NCBI GenBank assembly: GCA_023398815.1
Contig: JAEWRW010000053.1
Span: 1-64,000, forward strand
Source: Bacillota bacterium
Lineage (GTDB): Bacteria > Bacillota > Clostridia > Christensenellales > UMGS416
Length of the DNA stretch: 64,000 nt
Direction of reading: 5' to 3'
In this document: positions 33,120 through 42,902 of the stretch, piece after piece
Layout of the letters: each line of letters opens with the position of its first letter
Numbering within the stretch: the stretch's first letter is position 1
Position numbers and translations under genes: made by a program
The notes under the pieces: generated by a model
The model's input: only the letters and a program-made list of their open reading frames with translations
What the model was told of the DNA's origin: nothing
The model's database searches: none

Positions 33120-33896
33120 ATGAATATGCACAACAATCTCATTGCCGAGGCAGTCGAGTTTGCCGTTCAGGCCCATGCCGGGCAAAAGCGCAAGGGTACG
33201 GACTTCCCTTACATCTTCCACCCGATGGAGGCAGGGGCGATTGCCGCCCGCTTGACCGACGACGGCGAGATTGTCGCTGCCGCCGTGCTGCACGATGTGC
33301 TCGAGGACACGCCGGTCAGCCCGGCCGAGCTGGAGGGCAGGTTTGGCCCGCGCGTCGCAAGACTGGTGCTGGCACAGAGCGAGGACAAGACCAAGAGCTG
33401 GCGGGAGCGAAAAGCCCACACCATCGCCCAGTTGCAGAGAGCGCCCCGGGAGGAACAGATCGTGGCGCTGGGCGACAAACTCTCCAACATCGGCGCGCTG
33501 TATTCCGATCTGCTTCAGCTGGGCGATGCTTTGTGGGGGCGGTTCAACGTCTCCGATCCCGGCAATCAAATCTGGTATTATACGGGCCTATTGTGCAGTC
33601 TGCATGCGCTGGAATACACCCCGGAGTACTCGCAATTCCGCCATGTGGTCAGCAAACTCATCAAACATCAGCTGACGCTGCCCAGCGGCTGCAGCGTCCG
33701 GCGCAGGGAGGCGGTTCGTACCCGCGATGTCTGGCGCAATGTTGTGAAGGACGACAAGCTCTATGAAAAGGGCGAGGTGTGTATCCGGGAGTTCTCCGCC
33801 GATGGGCTGAGGGTGAATATCTACAACCAAGAGGGGCAGCCGCAGGGAAGTGAGCCGGTCGATCGGTATCGCGGCTGGTTTGACGACTACATTTGA
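33120..33896 (+). CDS. HD-domain hydrolase, SpoT/RelA-hydrolase-like
   Basis: A 258-aa protein whose first 150 residues match the ppGpp hydrolase-type HD fold: AVQAHAGQKRKGTDFPYIFHP, then AAAVLHDVLEDT with the HD pair, and VALGDKLSNI with the late Asp. Synthetase and TGS domains are absent, so it is a small stand-alone hydrolase, possibly for ppGpp or another nucleotide. The C-terminal 80 residues are not recognised. ATG 33120 has AAGGA 6 bases upstream; ATG 33126 is an alternative. It is transcribed away from the GH30 operon. Confidence 0.82.
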   Translation: MNMHNNLIAEAVEFAVQAHAGQKRKGTDFPYIFHPMEAGAIAARLTDDGEIVAAAVLHDVLEDTPVSPAELEGRFGPRVARLVLAQSEDKTKSWRERKAHTIAQLQRAPREEQIVALGDKLSNIGALYSDLLQLGDALWGRFNVSDPGNQIWYYTGLLCSLHALEYTPEYSQFRHVVSKLIKHQLTLPSGCSVRRREAVRTRDVWRNVVKDDKLYEKGEVCIREFSADGLRVNIYNQEGQPQGSEPVDRYRGWFDDYI

Positions 33897-34009
33897 TGTG
33901 TCTGCTAGATATGCCCATCGTGGTTCGTTGCACTGGCGGGTGAGTTGCAGCCCGCTCCCTCCTGCCTGTTCGCCAAGCTCGTCCCAACCCCGGGTGAGAT
34001 TCGTGTTAA

Positions 34010-34042
34010 TTTGTTGACTTGTCAACGAATGACTCATAGAAT
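34010..34042 (+). promoter_or_regulatory. Promoter with inverted-repeat operator for the MarR operon
   Basis: TTGACT (34014-34019) and TAGAAT (34037-34042), spacer 17 bp. The -35 box sits inside an inverted repeat TTTGTTGAC-TT-GTCAACGAA (34010-34029; eight of nine positions pair). This is a good self-regulation site for the MarR protein encoded next. Confidence 0.75.
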
Positions 34043-34077
34043 AACACCAGAAGCGGTTGGCGAGGGGAAATGAGCGC

Positions 34078-34533
34078 ATGGAGTCCATACGGGATTTTTG
34101 GCTGGGCATGAAGGGCGTGCTGCGCGTGTCGCGCCAGGTCATCAACGCGCGACTGGAGCCACTGGGCCTCTCCAGTTTAGAGGGGGACCTCCTCTTTCAC
34201 CTGCTGACCGGCGGCGACCAGCCGCACCAGGAGCAGCTGGCCGAGCGGCTGGACATCGGCAAGGCGGCTGTCTCCCGCGCGGTGGACGCACTGGAGGAAA
34301 AAGGGTATGTCCACCGGGTGCAAGCCCGGGGGGATGGGCGGGCACGCTGCGTCGCCCTGACGGGCAAAGCCCGTGCGGCGGGCGCGGACATCGTGGGCGT
34401 CTATGAAACGCTCTACCACATTGCCTGCGCCGGGGTGGAAGCGGAGGAACTGCGTCACATCGGTGCGGTGCTGGCCCGCGTGGCCGCCAATCTGCAGGCG
34501 TTGGGGGTGCAGGAATGCGACAGGAATTCCTAG
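34078..34533 (+). CDS. MarR-family transcriptional regulator
   Basis: A 151-aa winged-helix regulator. The DNA-binding part is HQEQLAERLDIGKAAVSRAVDALEEKGYV, followed by the wing RVQARGDGRARCVALTGKARA. No ligand can be deduced. ATG 34078 has GAGGGGAA upstream; TTG 34057 is an alternative start. The 3' end overlaps the next gene by 19 bp, so the two are translationally coupled. An inverted repeat over its own promoter suggests autorepression. Confidence 0.9.
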   Translation: MESIRDFWLGMKGVLRVSRQVINARLEPLGLSSLEGDLLFHLLTGGDQPHQEQLAERLDIGKAAVSRAVDALEEKGYVHRVQARGDGRARCVALTGKARAAGADIVGVYETLYHIACAGVEAEELRHIGAVLARVAANLQALGVQECDRNS

Positions 34534-35225
34534 CCGGTTTTGGCCTGCTGCTGGGTTATTTTGCCGTGTGCGCCACAGGTGCGATGGTGCTGCGGCGTTT
34601 GGTTGCTCTGCCCACGGAGGTCTTCCGCAAGACGCTGCACATCATCCTGCTGGGCTCCATCCTGGTGCTGACCTATGGGTTTGCCACGTGGTGGGTGGCG
34701 GCGCTGGCGGCGGTGGTGTTCATCGTTCTGGTGTTCCCCATCCTTGCGGCGTTGGAGCGTGTCACCGGCTATTCGGCGCTGCTGACCGAGCGCAAGCATG
34801 GGGAGATCAAGCGCAGCCTGGTCGTGGTGTTCGCCATGTTTTCGGTGCTGCTCGGCGTGTGCTGGGGGTGGCTGGGCCTACGGTATCTGGTCATTGCCTC
34901 GGTGCTGGCCTGGGGGTTGGGCGACGCGGCGGCGGCACTGGTGGGCAAGCGCTTCGGTCGGCACTACATCGAAGGGCGGTTGGTGGAGGGCCGCAAGAGC
35001 CTGGAGGGCACGCTGGCGATGTTCGCCGTGTCGTTTGTGACGGTGCTGGTTGTGCTGCTGACCAATGGCGCGGTGTGCTGGTATGGTTCTGTGCCCATCG
35101 CACTCCTCACGGCGGGGTTGTGCGCGGTGGTGGAGCTCTACACCCGCGGTGGCATGGACACGCTGACCTGCCCGTTCACGGCGGCGGCGGTGCTCATCCC
35201 GCTGGTGCAACTGTGGAGAGCGTGA
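34515..35225 (+). CDS. Polyprenol/diacylglycerol kinase-like membrane protein (CTP-dependent type)
   Basis: A 236-aa integral membrane protein with about seven helices. Motifs of the dolichol kinase / phosphatidate cytidylyltransferase-like superfamily are visible: RKTLHIILLG near residue 37, AWGLGDAAAALVGKRFGRH near 134 and KSLEGTLAMFAVSF near 163. Plant VTE5 phytol kinase and bacterial SEC59-like proteins share them. Substrate unknown; a lipid alcohol is likely. It is in the MarR operon. Confidence 0.78.
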   Translation: MRQEFLAGFGLLLGYFAVCATGAMVLRRLVALPTEVFRKTLHIILLGSILVLTYGFATWWVAALAAVVFIVLVFPILAALERVTGYSALLTERKHGEIKRSLVVVFAMFSVLLGVCWGWLGLRYLVIASVLAWGLGDAAAALVGKRFGRHYIEGRLVEGRKSLEGTLAMFAVSFVTVLVVLLTNGAVCWYGSVPIALLTAGLCAVVELYTRGGMDTLTCPFTAAAVLIPLVQLWRA

Positions 35226-35229
35226 GGCC

Positions 35230-35913
35230 GTGAAAACAAAGAGGGGTGAACGCACGCTGCTGGCTTCGGTGGTGCTGAGCGCCCCGGGGCCGCTCGTCGT
35301 GGGTCTGGGCCTGCTGCTGGGCCATTCCTCCACCCAGCTGGCGGACTTTGTCCGCCGCACGGCGGAGCTCGGTGCCATCGTCGTCTCCTGGCTGGTGTTT
35401 CGCCGGGTGCACGCGGGGGCGGGGGAGGACGTAGCGCGTAGAGCTCGCCTGGAGCGCACCGCCAACGCCTGCGTGGGCGCGGCCATGTGCCTCTCCGGTG
35501 CGGCCATGTTGCTCCTGGCGTTCTTGGCGCCTCGTTCCCAACAGGGCAATGTACTACCGGGACTTGCCATCGCCGTGCTGGGCGTCACCACCAACTCCTG
35601 GTTCTGGCTGCGCTACCGGGGGCTGCACCGCGCCAAGCCCGACGCCATTCTGGCCGTGCAGAGCCGGCTCTACCGCGCCAAGTCGCTGGTGGATGGCTGT
35701 GTCACCGTGGCTCTGGCCGTCGTGGCCTTGGCCCCGGCCACCCTGGCCGCCCGGTGGGTGGACTTGGGCGGTTCGGTCGTGGTGGCGGCCTACCTCATCG
35801 CCAATGGACTCATCACCCTGCGCAATGACAACACGCCGGCTCTGGCGGCGGAGCCCGCCACCGCCCCGGAGCCGCTGGTGGCCGAACCCGGCCAAGGCCC
35901 GGAGTGCCGCTGA
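35230..35913 (+). CDS. Cation-efflux (CDF)-like membrane protein
   Basis: A 227-aa protein with about six hydrophobic helices and no cytoplasmic metal-sensing domain. The pairs STQLADFVRR (helix 2) and YRAKSLVDGCVTVAL (helix 5) sit where CDF transporters carry their metal-binding Asp residues (usually HxxxD), but only single Asp residues are kept, so transport ability is doubtful. It starts 4 bp after the upstream gene and ends the MarR operon. Other multi-helix proteins cannot be ruled out. Confidence 0.55.
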   Translation: MKTKRGERTLLASVVLSAPGPLVVGLGLLLGHSSTQLADFVRRTAELGAIVVSWLVFRRVHAGAGEDVARRARLERTANACVGAAMCLSGAAMLLLAFLAPRSQQGNVLPGLAIAVLGVTTNSWFWLRYRGLHRAKPDAILAVQSRLYRAKSLVDGCVTVALAVVALAPATLAARWVDLGGSVVVAAYLIANGLITLRNDNTPALAAEPATAPEPLVAEPGQGPECR

Positions 35914-35970
35914 CCCCCACGCGAAGGTCGAATTTGCTATCAATCCATTTGGCCCCTGCCGCGCTGCTGT

Positions 35971-35996
35971 GGATGCCGCGATCGGCGCTTTTTTGT
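35971..35996 (+). terminator. Possible terminator of the MarR operon
   Basis: Short stem GCCG-cgat-CGGC followed by GCTTTTTTG. The stem is weak but the T-tract is good. Confidence 0.5.
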
Positions 35997-36097
35997 ACCA
36001 TGGCAGTGCTCGTTTTCTACCAGATTTCCCCGTCGTAGGTGTTCCCTAAAGGCCGCATAAAGTTTGTTAAGAAACGTAAAACAAAGCCGACGGCGTA

Positions 36098-36126
36098 TTG
36101 ACAAAAACAGGGGTGCGACTTATAGT
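36098..36126 (+). promoter_or_regulatory. Promoter of the hrcA operon
   Basis: TTGACA (36098-36103) and TATAGT (36121-36126), spacer 17 bp, immediately before the CIRCE element. Confidence 0.88.
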
Positions 36127-36134
36127 ATTCCCTG

Positions 36135-36161
36135 TTAGCACTCCTCGGTTTCGAGTGCTAA
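36135..36161 (+). promoter_or_regulatory. CIRCE operator
   Basis: TTAGCACTC-N9-GAGTGCTAA with both 9-bp arms perfect. It is the binding site of HrcA and lies just after the -10 box, so HrcA blocks transcription of its own operon at normal temperature. The site is not repeated before dnaJ in this window. Confidence 0.98.
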
Positions 36162-36184
36162 CAACTAGAGAGGACGGAAAGGAA

Positions 36185-37249
36185 ATGGAGCTCAGCCCGC
36201 GGAAAATGCGCCTCTTGCAGGCGATCATCGACGACTACATCGCCACGGCGGTGCCGGTGGGTTCACGCACCATCTCCCGCAAGTACATGTCCGAGTATTC
36301 GGCCGCCACCATCCGCAACGAGATGAGCGACCTGGAGGAGATGGGCCTGCTGGAACAGCCCCACACCTCTGCCGGGCGGGTGCCCAGCGACCTGGCGTAC
36401 CGCATCTATGTGGATCGGCTGCTGCAGGTGGGGGAGCTCACCAACGACGAGGCCACCAACGTCCGGCGCTACTTTGGCCGCCGGATGGACGAGATGGAGC
36501 AGGTAGTGAAGAACGCCGCCCGGGTGTTGAGCGACCTGACCGACTACACCTCACTGGTGCTGGCGCCCCAGCTGGCCAAGACCACCGTGAAGCGCCTGCA
36601 ACTGGTGCCGGTGACCCAGGGCACGGCCCTGGTGGTGCTGGTGACCGACGCGGCCATCGTGAAGGACACGATCATCCGCGTGCCGCAGGACATGACCAGC
36701 GACGAACTGCACGGCATCTCCGAGGCGCTGACCCGCCGGTTTGCCGGTCGCTCCATCGCTGAGATCAACATCAACACCGTGGACGAGATTCTGCGCGACC
36801 TGGCGTTGCACCGCCAGTTTTTTGAGACGCTGACCGAGACGCTGAGCCGCAGCGCCAACACCGAGCAGAACGACATGGTGCTGGACGGTGCCTACAACAT
36901 CTTCCACCACCCGGAGTACCGCAACGACATGGAGCGGGCCCAGTCGTTCCTGATGGCCATGGGGGCCACCGACAAGCTGCAGGAGATGCTGGCGCGCTCC
37001 ACGCGATGGGAGTTCACCATCACCATCGGGCGGGAGAACGACATCGACGCTCTGAAGAACAACTCGGTCGTGACCGCCACTTATAAACTAGGCGATCGGC
37101 CGGTGGGGTCTCTGGGGGTCATCGGCCCCACACGAATGGATTACAACCGGGTCATCCGGCTCTTAAACCACATCAGCCAATCCCTCGGCGAGATCGTGGG
37201 CAATATGTTGGGAGAGGGACAACAAAACGACAAAGGGGACCATGCATGA
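36185..37249 (+). CDS. hrcA: Heat-inducible transcription repressor HrcA
   Basis: A 354-aa repressor of class I heat-shock genes. The winged helix (residues 1-75) contains VGSRTISRKYMSEYSAATIRNEM and HTSAGRVPSDLAYRIYVD; the GAF-like domain follows, with IDTTS-like and GPTRMDYNRVI segments near the end. Activity depends on GroE in other firmicutes. ATG 36185 follows GGACGGAAAGGAA. It overlaps grpE by 4 bp (ATGA). Confidence 0.97.
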   Translation: MELSPRKMRLLQAIIDDYIATAVPVGSRTISRKYMSEYSAATIRNEMSDLEEMGLLEQPHTSAGRVPSDLAYRIYVDRLLQVGELTNDEATNVRRYFGRRMDEMEQVVKNAARVLSDLTDYTSLVLAPQLAKTTVKRLQLVPVTQGTALVVLVTDAAIVKDTIIRVPQDMTSDELHGISEALTRRFAGRSIAEININTVDEILRDLALHRQFFETLTETLSRSANTEQNDMVLDGAYNIFHHPEYRNDMERAQSFLMAMGATDKLQEMLARSTRWEFTITIGRENDIDALKNNSVVTATYKLGDRPVGSLGVIGPTRMDYNRVIRLLNHISQSLGEIVGNMLGEGQQNDKGDHA

Positions 37250-37809
37250 CGAAGAAGAAGACGCAGCCCGAAGCCGAAGAGCGAAACGCCCAGCAGACGC
37301 CCGCGGACACCGCGCCGCCCGCCGACGCCGAGCCCGCGGCCGGTGCGGCAACCCCCCAGCCCGAGGCCGACAAGGCACTGGAGGAGGCCCAGCGCCAGCG
37401 GGACGAGTACATTGCCCTGGCCCAGCGCGTGCAGGCGGACTTTGACAATTACCGCCGCCGCAACCAGAACGTTCGCCAGGACGCCTATGACGAGGGCGTG
37501 CGCGACACGCTCACCAAGCTCCTGCCGGTGCTCGACAACCTCGAGCGCGCCAGCGCCGCCCAAGGCTCCGAGGACGCCATCCGCGAGGGGGTGCAGATGG
37601 TCTTGAAGCAGACGCTTGCCATGCTCACCGCCGCCGGGGTGGAGGAGATTGCCGCCGAGGGCGTGGCCTTTGACCCCAATGTGCACAACGCCGTGATGCA
37701 GGAGCCGGCCGACGGCGTGGAGAGTGGCACCATCACCATGGTGCTGCAGAAGGGCTACACCCAGGGCGCCAAAGTGCTGCGCCACAGCATGGTCAAGGTG
37801 GCCCAGTAA
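37246..37809 (+). CDS. grpE: Nucleotide exchange factor GrpE
   Basis: A 187-aa co-chaperone that releases ADP from DnaK. An acidic, Ala/Pro-rich tail (1-45) leads into a long coiled coil (about 45-100, including QADFDNYRRRNQN) and the beta-wing head (HNAVMQEP, VLQKGYTQGAKVLRHSMVKV). It starts inside the hrcA stop codon. Confidence 0.97.
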   Translation: MTKKKTQPEAEERNAQQTPADTAPPADAEPAAGAATPQPEADKALEEAQRQRDEYIALAQRVQADFDNYRRRNQNVRQDAYDEGVRDTLTKLLPVLDNLERASAAQGSEDAIREGVQMVLKQTLAMLTAAGVEEIAAEGVAFDPNVHNAVMQEPADGVESGTITMVLQKGYTQGAKVLRHSMVKVAQ

Positions 37810-37902
37810 ACAAAGAGGGCGACGCGGGCATCCGCGTGAACCAACATACATAAAGCATACAGAGCAAAGAAAACGAATTGAACGTTTGGGAGGAATTCAT
37901 CC

Positions 37903-39738
<1,836 letters not shown>

Positions 39739-39752
39739 CCACCGGCACACCA

Positions 39753-39781
39753 GCCCCCTCTCCCTTTCTGGGGGAGGGGGC
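39753..39781 (+). terminator. GC-rich hairpin after dnaK
   Basis: GCCCCCTCTCCC-tttc-TGGGGGAGGGGGC (39753-39781) without a T-tract. It could partly terminate, or protect the 3' end of the hrcA-grpE-dnaK mRNA. Confidence 0.55.
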
Positions 39782-39849
39782 ATCGTGCGTAGAATGACCC
39801 GCTGAGGGAGTGCGGCAGAAGGGGAGGATGCACCATCGCCTTCGCGACT

Positions 39850-40491
39850 GTGGAGCCGGGGTTCCGGCACGCCTTTTCTGCCGCGTGGCAGGCTTACTGC
39901 GACGGCAACATCCCCATCGGTGCCGCCATCCTCAATGAGGACGGCGCGGTGGTGGCGGTGGGCCGCAACAGCGTCTATGGCAAACGGCCAGTAGGAACGG
40001 TCAGCAACCACCCGCTGGCCCACGCCGAGCTCAACGCCATCCTGCAGGTGAATGGGCTCACCGATGAACAGGTGGGGCGCTACACCTTGTACACTACCAT
40101 GGAGCCCTGCCCGCTGTGCTTTGGCGCCACGGTGATGGGCCGCATCCGGCGGCTGCGCTTTGCCGCCCGGGACGAATACGCCGGTGCGGCCGGCCTCAAT
40201 GGCGCGACCGAGTTCCTGCGGCGGGAGAGGCTGGACATCACCGGCCCCGACCCGCTGCTGGAAGGGCTGCAGATTGCCCTCATCGTTGCCCGCCGTCTCC
40301 ACCTGGCACTGGCGGGGAGTGAGGAATTCCTCACCATGTACCGGCGCGATTGCCCCCTTGGGGTCGCCGTGGGGGAGCGACTGGCACAATCTGGCTGGCT
40401 GGAGGAGAAAGCAGCTGCCAGTGCGTCTGCTGACGTGGTTTGCGATCATGTGTTACTCCGGCTCATGGAAGGCAGCGCATCCGCCATTTGA
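39850..40491 (+). CDS. Nucleoside/cytidine-type deaminase family protein
   Basis: A 213-aa zinc-dependent deaminase. Zinc and catalytic residues are in NHPLAHAELNAI (HAE) and YTTMEPCPLCFGATVMG (PCxxC), as in guanine, cytosine and tRNA adenosine deaminases. The C-terminal 70 residues are extra compared with the short deaminases. GTG 39850 is the first usual start in frame, but its ribosome site is poor: GGGGAGG lies 23 bases upstream and the nearby ATG 39828 is out of frame. It separates dnaK from dnaJ, an unusual insertion in this block, and carries the dnaJ promoter at its 3' end. Confidence 0.8.
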   Translation: MEPGFRHAFSAAWQAYCDGNIPIGAAILNEDGAVVAVGRNSVYGKRPVGTVSNHPLAHAELNAILQVNGLTDEQVGRYTLYTTMEPCPLCFGATVMGRIRRLRFAARDEYAGAAGLNGATEFLRRERLDITGPDPLLEGLQIALIVARRLHLALAGSEEFLTMYRRDCPLGVAVGERLAQSGWLEEKAAASASADVVCDHVLLRLMEGSASAI

Positions 40492-40516
40492 TGGATGGCA
40501 GGGGATGCGGTAGAAT
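40488..40516 (+). promoter_or_regulatory. Promoter of dnaJ
   Basis: TTGATG (40488-40493) and TAGAAT (40511-40516) with a 17-bp spacer, overlapping the deaminase stop codon. No CIRCE element accompanies it. Confidence 0.65.
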
Positions 40517-40560
40517 ACATTGTTACGGATCAATGGTTGGAAGAGGTAGAAGGAAGATTC

Positions 40561-41697
40561 ATGGCTGAGAAGCGCGACTATTACGAGGTGCTGGGCGTGG
40601 AACGCAACGCCAGCGACGACGACATCAAGCGGGCGTTCCGCAAGCTCGCCAAGCAATACCACCCCGATGTGAACGACGGGGACAAGGACTCTGAGGCCAA
40701 GTTCAAGGAAGTCAACGAGGCCTACGAGGTGCTCTCCGACGGCGAGAAGCGTTCCCGCTACGATCAGTTCGGCCATGCGGGCACCCAGCCCGGCGCTGGG
40801 TTCGACGGCGGGTTCAACCAGTATGGCGGCTTTGGCGACATCGGGGACATCTTCGATATGTTCACCGGCGGCATGTTCGGCGGCAGGCAGGCCAGCCGCC
40901 GCAACGGCCCCCAGGCGGGCAGCGACCTGCAGTATGACCTCAGCCTGAGCTTTGAGGAGGCGGCCTTCGGCGTGGAGCGGGAGATCACCTTCCAGCGGGA
41001 GGACAACTGCGACACCTGCGGCGGCACAGGGGCCAAACCCGGCACCAACCGCAAGACCTGCACCACCTGCAAGGGCCGGGGGCAGGTCAGCAGCAACGTG
41101 CGCACCCCCCTGGGGATGATGAGCACCAGCCGCCCCTGCCCGGATTGCCACGGCGAGGGCACGATCCTCGAGAGCCCATGCCTCGATTGCAGCGGCCACG
41201 GCCACGTGCGCAAACGCCGGACGCTGAAGGTCAAGGTGCCGGCGGGCATCGACAATGACCAGCGCATCTCCATTCGTGGGGAGGGCGAGGCCGGTACCCG
41301 CGGCGGCCCCCATGGCGACCTGTATGTGCGCATATCGGTGCGGCCCCACAAGCTCTTCCAGCGGGAGGGCTTCCACCTGCGGATGGAAATGCCCATCACC
41401 TTCACCCAGGCCGCGCTGGGAGACAAGGTGGATGTGCCCACACTGGAGGGGCCGGTCACCTTCACCATCCCCGAGGGCACCCAGCCCGAGACGACCTTCC
41501 GGCTGGAGGGTCGGGGCATCCAACGCCTGCAGGGCCGCGGCAAGGGGGATCTGTTTGTCAAGGTGAAGCTGGAGGTGCCCCAGAAGCTGGACACCAAGCA
41601 GAAGGATCTGCTCAAACAGTTTGAGTCGTCCCTCAACGGTAAAAACCACTACAAAGAGCGCAAGAGCTTTGCGGATAAGCTGAAGGAACTGTTCTAG
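40561..41697 (+). CDS. dnaJ: Chaperone DnaJ (Hsp40)
   Basis: A 378-aa type I J-protein. The J domain (1-70) has the HPD tripeptide in YHPDVNDG. A Gly/Phe-rich stretch follows. Four zinc motifs are complete: CDTCGGTG, CTTCKGRG, CPDCHGEG and CLDCSGHG. The substrate-binding barrels and dimer end follow. ATG 40561 is preceded by AAGGAAGATTC. It activates DnaK ATPase. Confidence 0.98.
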   Translation: MAEKRDYYEVLGVERNASDDDIKRAFRKLAKQYHPDVNDGDKDSEAKFKEVNEAYEVLSDGEKRSRYDQFGHAGTQPGAGFDGGFNQYGGFGDIGDIFDMFTGGMFGGRQASRRNGPQAGSDLQYDLSLSFEEAAFGVEREITFQREDNCDTCGGTGAKPGTNRKTCTTCKGRGQVSSNVRTPLGMMSTSRPCPDCHGEGTILESPCLDCSGHGHVRKRRTLKVKVPAGIDNDQRISIRGEGEAGTRGGPHGDLYVRISVRPHKLFQREGFHLRMEMPITFTQAALGDKVDVPTLEGPVTFTIPEGTQPETTFRLEGRGIQRLQGRGKGDLFVKVKLEVPQKLDTKQKDLLKQFESSLNGKNHYKERKSFADKLKELF

Positions 41698-41699
41698 GG

Positions 41700-41925
41700 C
41701 GATACCGCACAAATGGAGTGGTCGGATTGCGCAGAGGATTTTCTTGTCCTGCAAGGCGGAGGAAGGAGCTTATGCCACAGAGCATAGGCGACTGACCGGT
41801 TGCAGGGGCGAGCAGCACACGAAGTGTGCGACCAGCCCGACAACGCGGCAGGGCGAAAAAAGACCAAGCAAGACGGCCGCTGGCTTTGTGCGATGTTGCC
41901 CTTGCCGCCCGGAGCGCCACAATAC
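41700..41925 (+). other. Non-coding insertion-like stretch between dnaJ and prmA
   Basis: A 260-bp gap where these two genes are usually adjacent. It holds small hairpins: TATGC-cacaga-GCATA (about 41773-41788) and GCACAC-gaa-GTGTGC (about 41816-41831), plus the G/A-rich words GCGCAGAGGATTTTC and AAGGCGGAGGAAGGAGC. Ends are marked by GATTGCGC and TGTGCGATGTTGCC, a loose inverted relation. I see no credible coding frame. It resembles a miniature repeat, but no second copy lies in the window. Confidence 0.45.
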
Positions 41926-41929
41926 GAAG

Positions 41930-41950
41930 GAGGAGGAGGGCCCGCCCTCC
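41930..41950 (+). promoter_or_regulatory. Sequestered ribosome binding site before prmA
   Basis: GGAGGG-cccg-CCCTCC (41935-41950) folds the only purine-rich ribosome site into a perfect 6-bp GC hairpin, and it lies 10-20 bases before the prmA ATG. Translation of prmA may therefore be conditional or depend on an adjoining GGAGGA. Confidence 0.5.
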
Positions 41951-41960
41951 GCACGTTCAC

Positions 41961-42902
41961 ATGGATTGGAAGGAAGTCACCGTCACCACCACCACCGAGG
42001 GGGCGGACATCGTCTCGGCGATCCTCATCGAGGCCGGCGCCACCGGCACGGCCATTGCCGACCGGGCCGAGGTGGAGGCCCAGCAGCGTGCCCCCGGCGA
42101 CTGGGATTACATCGACGAGAACATCCTGAGCAGCATGGATGAGTTTGCACGGGTGACGGCCTGGTACCCGATGGATGGCCGCCTGCCCGATACGCTGGCG
42201 TTCCTGCGCCAGCGGTTGGGTGACCTGCCCGGCCTGGCGCTGGACATCCCCCTGGGGCCGTTGACGCTCGCCACCGACGACGTGCGGGATGAGGACTGGG
42301 AGAACAACTGGAAGCAGTATTACAAGCCGTTCCCGGTGGGGGAACGGCTGTTGGTGCGCCCGGTGTGGGAGCCCTCTGAGGGCGGTGAGCGGCTGGAGCT
42401 GGTGATGGAGCCGGGTATGGCCTTTGGTACCGGCACCCACGAGACGACGTTCCTCTGCCTGGAGCTGCTGCAGGGCGTGGTGAACCCCGGCGACCTCGTC
42501 TGGGACATCGGCTGCGGCACCGGCATCCTGGGGGTGGCGGCGGTGTTGCTGGGTGCGGGGCAGGTGGTGGCAGTGGACCGCGATCCCGTGGCCGTGTCAG
42601 CCGCGCGCATCAATGGCGACCTCAACCAAACCGGTGAGCGGCTCGACGTGCGGCAGGGCGACCTGCTGAAGGGCCTGGTGGGCACGCCACGGGTCATCGT
42701 GGCCAACATCATTGCTGAGGTGGTGGCCGGCATGGCGGCTGACGCCTATGCCGCGATTGACCCCAGCGGCGCGTTCCTGTGCTCGGGCATCATCCTGGCG
42801 CGGGAGGAGCTGGTGCGTGACGCCCTCGAGAGCGCCGGCTTCGCCGTGACCGACGTGCGCCACATGGGCGAATGGGTGGCCATGCTGGCCCGCAAGCCAT
42901 GA
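41961..42902 (+). CDS. prmA: Ribosomal protein L11 methyltransferase
   Basis: A 313-aa SAM-dependent enzyme that trimethylates ribosomal protein L11 (its substrate gene rplK is at 49721). The N-terminal L11-binding domain begins MDWKEVTVTTTTEGAD, and the catalytic domain has GMAFGTGTHETT, VWDIGCGTGILGVAA and ANIIAEVV. ATG 41961 matches the family N-terminus. It overlaps mtaB by 4 bp. Confidence 0.96.
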   Translation: MDWKEVTVTTTTEGADIVSAILIEAGATGTAIADRAEVEAQQRAPGDWDYIDENILSSMDEFARVTAWYPMDGRLPDTLAFLRQRLGDLPGLALDIPLGPLTLATDDVRDEDWENNWKQYYKPFPVGERLLVRPVWEPSEGGERLELVMEPGMAFGTGTHETTFLCLELLQGVVNPGDLVWDIGCGTGILGVAAVLLGAGQVVAVDRDPVAVSAARINGDLNQTGERLDVRQGDLLKGLVGTPRVIVANIIAEVVAGMAADAYAAIDPSGAFLCSGIILAREELVRDALESAGFAVTDVRHMGEWVAMLARKP

